Assembly (NCBI GenBank): GCA_022828595.1
Contig: JAKGHH010000002.1
Span: 41,510,222-41,574,221, forward strand
Length of the DNA stretch: 64,000 nucleotides
Reading direction: 5' to 3'
DNA from: Nelumbo lutea
Lineage: Eukaryota; Streptophyta; Magnoliopsida; Proteales; Nelumbonaceae
A program made the position numbers and the translations under genes. Below the pieces are notes generated by a model that made no database searches, was not told the origin of the DNA, and saw only the letters and a program-made list of their open reading frames with translations. Below, in pieces: positions 56,700-64,000 of the stretch; position 1 is the first letter of the stretch, and every line of letters begins with the position of its first letter.

Positions 56700-57939
56700 T
56701 ATGAAAGTTCAATATGCTTTTAATTCTAAGGATAGTACACTTGCTGTGTTAGATGTAGGAACCTGGATAGTTGATACTGGTGCTTCAAACCACATGTGCA
56801 CTGATTTAAAATCACTTTCTCAACCTAAACCAATTACTCAAATCATACCTATACATTTACCTGATGAAACCATAAAATTTGTTCAACATATTGGCCATGT
56901 GAAACTTAGTCCTGATTTGATTTTGACAAATACTTTACACATTCCCTCTTTTAAATTCAATTTATTATCTGTTAGTAAATTAGCCATTATAAACAACATT
57001 AAATGCACTTTTTACCCTACCTATTGCTTGCAGCAGGACCTACAGAATGAGAAGATATTAGCAGTTGGTAAAATGATAAAGAACTTATACATTTTGGACA
57101 AGTCCTCTTTTTCTGTTGATAGAATTCAATGATTTGTTTGTAATAAAGAGTTTGCACACAATGCTTGTAATAGAACCTTTCAAGCTGCTACATGTAATAA
57201 GTCTCATTTCTTCAATAAAACTTCTATTCCTGGATTAGTTCTTTGGCATAATGGATTAGGACATGCATCTGTTACAGCCTTACAACACCTTGATTTTTGT
57301 CCTACCAATGCATCATTACCTATTTGTGAAATCTGTCATTTGGCTAAACAACATAGATTGCATTTTCTAGTTAGTAAAATTCGTTCAAAGAGCATTATTG
57401 ATTTGATGCACTTGGACTTATGGGGCCCTTATAAATATCCTTCAATTACTGGTGCGCATTATGTGTTTAAACTTGTTGATGATTTCAACAGAAGTACTTG
57501 GATATTTTTGCTTAACCATAAAAGCATGACTGTATCTTCATTCATTACATTTTTCAAAATGATTGAAACTCAATTTCATAAGAAAATTAAATGTACCCAT
57601 TCTGACAATGGCACTGGATTTCTCAATCAAGATTTTTAAAGTTTTCTTTCTAACCAAGGTATTTTGCACCAGAAAAGTTGTGTTTATTCTCCACAACATA
57701 ATGGTGTTGTGGAGAGAAAACACAAACACCTTCTTCAAATTGCAAGGTCTTTGATGTTTCAAGCAAACTTACCAAAAATATTTTGGGGACATGCTTTACT
57801 AATGGCCACACATATTATAAATGTTTTGCCTACTGTTGTTTTACATTGGAAAACACCTTTTGAAGTATTGTACAAAAGGAAACCAGACTATAAATATCTA
57901 AAGACGTTTGGCTGTCTTTGTTTTGCTACAAACATTTAA
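56700..57939 (+). pseudogene. Copia protease and integrase
   Basis: Protease motif WIVDTGASNHM (active-site D-T-G) near 56766, then pre-integrase H/C region (LGHASV and ICEICHLAKQHR near 57258-57358), the core DLMHLDLWGP (Asp), HSDNGTGF (Asp), and VVERKHKHLLQIARSLMF with the catalytic Glu. A stop at 57637-57639 separates the second and third catalytic parts. Confidence 0.88.
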
Positions 57940-58529
57940 CCCCATAAGGACAAGTTTGCACCAAGAGCTCTTAAATGCATTTTTCTGGGTTATAGCTTAG
58001 GACAGAAAGCTTATAGACTTTATGACCTAACTTTTTACCTCCAGAGATGTTATATTTCATGAAGATATTTTTCCATATCGTTCTTTTTCAGCTAAACCTT
58101 CTACTTGTCTCTTACCAATTGTAGATCCAATTTTTGATTATGATTTTCCTGTTTCATCTACAATTCCTATTCCCAATTCAACTACTCCTGTTGATTATGT
58201 TCCCCAAATTGAATCGGATCTTGTTTTGTCTACTCCTGTTGATACTTCTCCAACTCCTGTTTTATTTCTTTCTTCTACTCATTCAACTAATTCTTCTTCA
58301 CTTACACTTCCTACATTACCTCCCCTGAGACAAAGCACAAGAATAAAAAACAAACATATTTGGCTCAAGGACTTCATTACAAATTTATCAAATTTTTATC
58401 ATTTACCTACTACTAATATGGTCTCATTACCCCCTACTAGTTCCAATTACACACCTCCTACTTTTCCCTATACCCAATCTCCGTTTTTTGATAGTGCATA
58501 TTTGAGTTTTTTAGCAAATGTATCAACTA

Positions 58530-60010
58530 TTCTAGAACCTAAGTCTTACACTCAAGCTAGTACTCATCCAGAGTGGGATAAAGCTATGAATAAAGAGCTA
58601 GAAGCTCTAGAGCAATATCAAACTTGGGAACTGACTGGTTTACCTAAAGGGAAAAAAACTATGGGCTCAAAATGGGTTTTTAAGGTCAAGTTGAACCCTG
58701 ATGGTACCATTGAAAGGTACAAAGCATGGCTTGTGGCTAAAGGTTATCATCAAGTAGCTGCCATTCATTATTTTGATAATTTTAGTCCTGTTACAAAGCT
58801 TGTTACTGTTAGAATTTTTCTAGTAGTTGCTACTGTTAAGAATTGGCCAATACATCAACTTGATATAAACAATGTCTTTCTCCATGGTTATTTGGATGAG
58901 AAAGTTTATATGCTTCCACCAGAAGGCTATCAGAAGGCACAAAGCTCTGTAAGCTAAAAAGATCACTTTTGCAATAAGCTTCAACAGTTTGGTTTTTTGC
59001 AATCCAAACATGACCACTGTCTCTTTGTTAAGCATACCCCTAACTCATTTTTAGCTCTCCTTGTATATGTTGATAATGTGCTTGTGACAGGTACAAGTGA
59101 GAGTGAAATTATCTTAGTAAAACAATTTCTTGATTCTGCCTTCACAATCAAAGACCTTGGCTATACAAAATACTTCCTCGGGCTTGAAATTGCAAGGAGC
59201 ACTACTGGTACTTATATTAACCAATGGAAGTATGCCTTGGATATACTCAAAGATGCAGGTTTTGTTAGGGGTTAAACCTGCTCAAACTCCTCTTCCTAAA
59301 GGACTAAAGTTTTCTAATAACAGTCCTGCACTACCTGATTCTGATAGGTATAGGAGATTAATTGGTAGATTGTTGTATTTAAATCTCACCAGGCTTGATC
59401 TTTCTTATGCCACCCAACATTTGAGTCAATTTTTCAATTCCCCAACTCAAGATCACTAGAATGTAGCTGTTCACTTGCTCAAATACATTAAGGGTTGTCC
59501 TAGCAAAGGCTTGTTTTTCTCCTCTTCCAGCACGTTTGATCTCCAAGCTTACTATGATGCAGACTGGGCATCTTGTCCACAAACCAGAAAGACACTTATA
59601 GGTTACTGCGTGTACTTGGGCTCTTCACTTATTTCTTGGAAGACTAAGAAGTAGACAACTGTATCCATGTCCTTAGCCGAAGCTGAATATAGAAGTCTTG
59701 CCACTATAGTCTGTGATGTGCAGTGGATATCCTACACTCTTGCAGATTTTTGAATCCCTCTTCAGCTTCCCATCCCTCTTTGGTGTGATAACCAAGTTGC
59801 ATTACACATCACAGCAAACCTAGTCTTCCATGAGCGCACAAAACATCTGGAAATCGACTACCATTTGGTGAGGGACAAGTTCAAACAGGGTTTTGTTAAG
59901 CCTCGGTACATTTCTACACATGCTCAAATCGCAGACATCTTTACAAAGCCACTGGTAGGTCCTCAGTTTCATTCATTGCTTTCCAAGTTGGGCTTGATTG
60001 ACCTTCATCA
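58530..60010 (+). pseudogene. Copia reverse transcriptase and RNase H
   Basis: RT: WDKAMNKELEALEQYQTWEL, SKWVFKVKLNPDG, the first Asp in QLDINNVFLHG (DVNNAFLHG-like), and LLVYVDNVLVTG in place of YVDD, so the second catalytic Asp is Asn. After a stop at 58957-58959 coding continues in other frames. RNase H: YYDADWASCP near 59551, then SWKTKK with a stop, LAEAEYR and DIFTKPL near 59936. Not functional. Confidence 0.88.
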
Positions 60011-60031
60011 AGCTCCAACTTGAGGGGGGGA

Positions 60032-60272
60032 TGTAGAGAATTATTTAGTATTAATAGTCTGCATTAGCTGAGTTAGTTAGGTTGTTAAACAACTCATAAC
60101 AAACTTTGCTGAGATGGATTAATTTGTTACTCTTTTCTCTCTTCTCTCTTTCCTACTCTTACGTGTATATAATGTAGCTTTAGATATTGTATTCAATCAG
60201 TTACAAGTAATGAAGAGTTTCTTCTTCTTCTTCTTCTTCAATATTTTCTCTGGTTTTCTTGCTTTTTGTTCA
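60032..60272 (+). repeat. 3' LTR of the copia element
   Basis: 241 bp, same TG and CA ends as the 5' LTR, plus a 63-bp block (about 60071-60145) not in the 5' LTR. Directly follows the polypurine tract GAGGGGGGGA. Confidence 0.9.
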
Positions 60273-60720
60273 TGGTGCCACCACGCTCTCCCATAGCCTC
60301 ACTAGTTCCTCCTCCAGTTGCCACTCGGAATTGGCATTCCCCTCCTCCCCATTCACCGCCATCCCTCCCGCCTCAGAAGTTCAGACAGGGGTGGTGCCAC
60401 CGAGCTCTCCTATAGCCTCGCCAGTTCCTCCTCTAGTTGCCGCTCCTCCGCACTTGTCTCAGCCCTCAACATTTCCATCCTTCCTCTCTCTGCACTTGGT
60501 CTTGCGATAGGTCCCCAATGGAATTGGCAATGAGCTGGAACACCAGTCCAAGTCTGAATCCGCTACTCCAGAACAAGGCCCGCTCTAAGGATCTGAACCA
60601 AGGGGGTAACAACACGAGGAACACGTCCCTGTGAACCGCTCTGGATTTCTCCTCCAAAAGTACCGTTGGTATTGTGTCAGGACCCGCACGATGAGATCTA
60701 TAACGTCCTGCTCGCGTGAA
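60273..60720. other. GC-rich internal segment, right of the copia insertion
   Basis: Contains two imperfect copies of a ~115-bp unit starting TGGTGCCACC (60273 and 60389) with Pro/Ser-rich frames such as SSPIASPVPP. It continues the segment left of the copia element. The open frames at 60259-60634 overlap one another and have no recognised domain. Likely captured gene sequence. Confidence 0.5.
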
Positions 60721-61195
60721 TCGTTCGAAGGAAGAAGAAGGTGAATAGGATTTTTGCGCTGATTTGATATTTTTTAAAAAAGGTAACCTATTTTGAAGAT
60801 TATATTAAAAATTTTATTTTTATTGATATTTGGAGCCAAAAATTGCCCTTATCGGCAAGAACCCCTTATTTTCTCAACCGAACCAAGACCACCGACGATT
60901 TTTTAGCACAACCAAACTCCAACTATAGAAAGAAATAACCAACAGTAAGCATCTATTTGAATCTTCAAATTGTAACAAACTGACAATCCATTCTTTCAAC
61001 AAGAAAATGATTTATCTGATTCCATTAAATAGAAATAAAGAATGTTCGAGATTAATTTTATTCTACTGAAAGTCGAATTTAAATCATCAAATTAATAGTG
61101 ATCCCATTATACACAAATTGATACACGAAACATCGGTGGCTCCAGTTAAATAATTTCTCAACTCAAAGCATCGTGAAATCAAAATAATAAGAAAA

Positions 61196-61570
61196 TCAAT
61201 ACATTGGGTAAATGGCCAATCCATTCTGGTTGCATTCTGGGCAACGATTGGGCCATCCGTCATCAGTCCCTTCATTAGGATTGACTTTGCAATTGCCATT
61301 ACAACTGAAGTGCAACATGAAGTATATCCCTGTGCAGCCGTCACATGGGCCACTAGAGTGATCGGCTGGGAGTCTAGGACTCCTTGCAAGAGTGGTCGAA
61401 GCTTCCCTTGCTCATGCAAGCTCGCCACCTCATCAGCTCCTCTGATGTATCTCCCCTTTGCAAGAGCGGTAAGCAACAAACAAATACTTATCATCAGGTA
61501 TTTCTTACTGCTATTGGAATTCAGTTGTGCTTAGAAATCGCCGATGGTTTCTTGCTCCAGGGCTAAGGCT
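61196..61570 (-). pseudogene. Cysteine-rich secreted-peptide-like gene or relic inside the Mutator-like element
   Basis: One minus-strand frame from ATG 61494 starts with a signal-like MISICLLLTALAKGRY, then GADEVASLHEQGKLRP. A second frame, shifted by one base, reads GPCDGCTGIYFM, FSCNGNCKVNPNEG, GWPNRCPECNQNG and AIYPMY, stop at 61196. The six cysteines in pairs (C-x2-C, C-x3-C, C-x2-C) look like a small secreted disulfide-rich protein. A frameshift between 61407 and 61350, or an unseen splice, is needed to join the parts. I do not recognise the family. It lies between the split halves of the right inverted terminus, so it is probably carried by the element. Confidence 0.4.
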
Positions 61571-61629
61571 TGGTTGAAAATAAATGGGAGGAAGGGATGT
61601 TCGAATGATTCATAATGAGAGCTTTGGAT

Positions 61630-61793
61630 AATTTTTGTCTTTTTTCTAATTGGTGACTAAGTGAACCGTATACACCCACTTAACGGAAAGACAATGTTGA
61701 TGGAAATGGCTTGATTTGAATAGGTGACATGCATGCCTCCTATGGGAGGGTACACGCTCACTGTGAACCTACGTGTTCACTAGATTCGTTCTC
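61630..61793 (-). repeat. Right outer terminal inverted repeat of the Mutator-like element
   Basis: Reverse complement aligns with 54513-54674. The last bases TTCGTTCTC are followed by the 9-bp duplication ATCAAAATC. Confidence 0.82.
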
Positions 61794-61802
61794 ATCAAAA
61801 TC

Positions 61803-62023
61803 AATCGAGTTGCCAATGTAATGGGCCCAAAGCCCAACCCAATCCGGGCCTTACAGACCTAGGCCCGAACTTATATTTCAGGTCTGGGCCTAGACTATAA
61901 GCCCTATTATAGGTACTATGCCCAGCCTCGCTCGGCCAGTGATCATCCCTAAGTATTATAATACATGGCAATTTTTACTTCAAAAGAATTTAGATAAACA
62001 AAAGCCTATATTAATTAACAATC
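61803..62023. other. GGGC-rich repeat remnant
   Basis: 61820-61960 has GGGCC/GGCCC words and ends ATCATCCCTA, like the TTCATCCCTA end at 22726-22735; probably one end of a hAT-type element. The other end was not found. Confidence 0.45.
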
Positions 62024-62026
62024 TAA

Positions 62027-63137
62027 GGGTCCTTTTGGTTCGCAAAAAGGATTTGAACCAGAATCCCCAAGAATTAGAATTGGAATCACTTATTCTTGAC
62101 ACTTATTTGGTTTGGTCGGGAATCGAAATCAAATTCCAATTGTTGTTGACATGTTGTTTGGTACATATGAGTTGGAATTGGAATGAATTGAAGTTTTTCT
62201 ATTCTGTTATAGTCTTTTTATTATTTTATTATTACTTTATTAATATTTTATGAATATATAATAATAATAATAATAATTATTATTATTATTATATTAGTAT
62301 TAATCATTATTATCTTAGTATTTATCATTAATTTATGAATATGTTATTAAGGTATTACTATGTTATTATTACTAATAATATTTCTATTATTATATTTTAT
62401 TAATGATTTATTATTTTATTGCATGTTATTATTATTTTCTTCTATTATTTTGAATTACTTTGTTTTTATTTAATAATTAATATTTTAATATTTTATATTA
62501 CTTTAATTACATAATATTAATATTTTATTTGTACTTAATTATTATTACTATTTAATAAATAATATCTTTTGTTTCTATTACTATTTTATTAGTATTTAAT
62601 AATTAATATCTTATTCTTTATCATTAATTTATGATTATTTTATTATACTTTATATCATTTTCTTGTTATTTTATTAATATTCTATTACTTTTTTATTATT
62701 TTAAAATTAATCTATTATTATTTAATAATTTATATGTTTGGACTTTAGTTATATTATATCAATATTTTATTTATACTTAATTATTGTTACTACTACTATT
62801 ACAACTACTTTAATTATATTGTATTAATAGTTTATTATAAATTATTATATTTAATAATTAATATCTGTGTTTGTTATTATTAATTTATTAGTATTTTATT
62901 ATAATACTATTATTTTATTTTATCACTATTTTACAATATTTTTGTTAATAATTTATTAATATTAGTGTTTTGGGGGGTTTTTTATCATGAATTCTTTACT
63001 TGTTGATATACTTTGCAATGGGAATCCCATTCCCTAGGGGGCTTGGAATGGCTATTCCTTCTTATGGCGAGACACCTGTTCTGGGAATCAAAACCCAATT
63101 CCTGCCAGACACCTATTCTAGGAAACCAAACGAACCC
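62027..63137. mobile_element. Harbinger-like non-autonomous element with AT-rich core, 1111 bp
   Basis: TAA on both sides (62024-62026 and 63138-63140). Ends GGGTCCTTTTGGTTCGC and GGAAACCAAACGAACCC. Subterminal regions contain inverted GGGAATC/GATTCCC words (near 62118 and 63080). The central ~750 bp is almost pure A/T with TTATTATTA words. No transposase. Same build as 50437-51467. Confidence 0.85.
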
Positions 63138-63140
63138 TAA

Positions 63141-64000
63141 GAGTGAAATGGCCATTGACCATTTCTAGGTTTGCCTTTGTACCTGATGATAAGTTTTTAA
63201 CTTGTCTTGATAGAGCTTAACAACATAATACAAATAAATACAATGATAGCGGTGACCTTGTCTTAATCCTCTACTAAGCTTAAATTAAACAAGTTTGCAA
63301 AAGATTCATTAACAAGAAACATGCTGTATATAATCCAATTTATCTATTTTTATGAGATTCCAATTTTTAACACCACTTTTATATGCTCCTATTCAATTTT
63401 ATAGTAAGCATTTCCATATATGTTTTATAGGCAACAAGTTCAGATTTCCCTTTTTTTTTATCCTCAAGGAGTAAAAATTTCATGGTAACGAGTACCTTAT
63501 TAAAAATCTGTCAGCTTGGAACAAAAGAAAATTGATAAGGAGATATTAGATAGGCTTTAACCTATTTACTAGAAAATTTTCCATTATTTTATAAATAACA
63601 ATTATAGGTTTGAACTAGTTCTTTTTGAGCTCTTTACTTTCGGGACAGGGATTGAAAATCTTTTATTTTAATCTGATGTCATCCTTCCCGAATGAAAGAA
63701 ATCCTTGATTGCACTTTTGACTGATGACCCAATAATTCCCCTTTTCTTTTGAAAAAGAAAAAAAAAATCACATTCCATTCATCCGGTCCTAGAACTTTCA
63801 AATCCATCACGGAATTCAGAGCCACATTGAATAAAATTGAGAATATTGCTTAAAATAAAATTCATGCATAAAGAACATAACCACCATCCTATATCCTAGG
63901 GATGGAACTTAGGCCAGGTTGGGATAGGTTGAGTTTAGCCCAAGCCCAAACTGAGACAGGGGCACCTCAACCCCAACTCAACATTTCACCTAATGTTGAG
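63141..64000. other. Intergenic, with a repeat terminus at the window end
   Basis: No gene. From about 63897 the sequence GGGATGGAACTTAGGCC and AGGTTGGG looks like the start of another GGGC-type element that runs out of the window. Confidence 0.4.

Larger units (their letters stand above)
55335..60272 (+). mobile_element. Ty1/copia LTR retrotransposon, near full length, inactive
   Basis: LTRs at 55335-55512 and 60032-60272, primer-binding site TGGTATCAGAGCC at 55513-55525 (initiator tRNA-Met), polypurine tract GAGGGGGGGA just before the 3' LTR. Order gag, protease, integrase, RT, RNase H identifies copia. Every domain is in a different frame or has stops, so it cannot move on its own. The LTRs differ by a 63-bp block absent from the 5' LTR and by a modest number of substitutions, pointing to an old insertion. 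Target duplication is imperfect (TGGCA and TGGTG). Confidence 0.95.
54513..61793. mobile_element. Composite Mutator-like element (Pack-MULE-like) with nested copia
   Basis: Left terminus begins GAGAACGAATTCAGTGAAC, right terminus (reverse complement) begins GAGAACGAATCTAGTGAAC, and similarity continues for about 160 bp. The 9-bp flanks ATCAAAATT (54504-54512) and ATCAAAATC (61794-61802) match at 8 of 9 positions. Long inverted termini plus a 9-bp duplication are the Mutator hallmark. A second inverted pair follows further in (54749-54862 with 60740-60853). Internal sequence is GC-rich (54880-55334 and 60273-60720), unlike its surroundings, and no MuDR-type transposase is seen, which suggests a Pack-MULE carrying gene fragments. 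A copia element occupies 55335-60272. Without it the element is about 2.3 kb. Confidence 0.82.

Noticed and set aside
58134..58328. Leu/Phe-rich hydrophobic 64-codon frame
   Set aside because: An off-frame reading of the low-complexity Thr/Ser/Pro region of the copia polyprotein.
60259..60634. Overlapping Pro/Ser-rich small genes
   Set aside because: Three overlapping frames in GC-rich MULE cargo with an internal repeat and no domain; reported only as part of the element.

Overview
The window is nuclear DNA of a flowering plant. It has spliced plant genes with GT-AG introns, two PR-1/CAP genes, a P-class PPR gene, a CC-NB-LRR relic, plant-type L1 LINEs with an RNase H domain, Ty1/copia elements, and hAT, Mutator and PIF/Harbinger-like DNA transposons in an AT-rich background. 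The species cannot be fixed from this alone; a broad-leaved (eudicot or magnoliid) genome is my guess. No RNA gene looks intact beyond tRNA-derived repeats, and there is no organellar or bacterial gene cluster.

Layout. 1-4141: 3' part of a decayed L1 LINE. 4142-6861 (minus): two exons of a conserved plant gene with an N-terminal zinc-ribbon-like domain; the LINE appears to sit antisense in one of its introns. 7049-22740: almost gene-free, with hAT-type non-autonomous elements, MITEs, a 15-bp minisatellite, a ~247-bp AT-rich tandem array, a ~1 kb direct duplication and a block of duplicated tRNA-Thr- and tRNA-Glu-derived sequences. 23162-23731 (plus): first PR-1/CAP gene. 24865-28830: second decayed LINE. 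29540-36931: a degenerate repeat array, a hAT element with a nested fold-back, a small Tourist-like MITE and two LINE 3' fragments. 37481-39998: fragments of an unidentified gene, of a DEAD-box RNA helicase and of ribosomal protein L23 (uL14). 41476-42075 (plus): second PR-1/CAP gene. 44330-46452 (minus): broken CC-NB-LRR gene. 47280-49753 (minus): 5' part of a copia element. 50437-51467: Harbinger-like element with an AT-rich core. 52257-54146 (minus): intact PPR gene. 54513-61793: composite Mutator-like element containing a whole copia element. 62027-63137: another Harbinger-like element.

The host genes likely to be functional are the PPR gene, the two secreted CAP proteins and, if it still splices around the LINE, the zinc-ribbon gene. 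They do not form a pathway. The most striking structure is the 7.3-kb Mutator-like element upstream of the PPR gene: it has near-identical 9-bp flanking repeats, long inverted termini, GC-rich internal sequence typical of captured gene fragments, a nested copia element, and a cysteine-rich secreted-peptide-like gene inside an asymmetrically expanded right terminus. I found no evidence for a wholly new biological system; the rest of the interest is in nested and repeated architectures.
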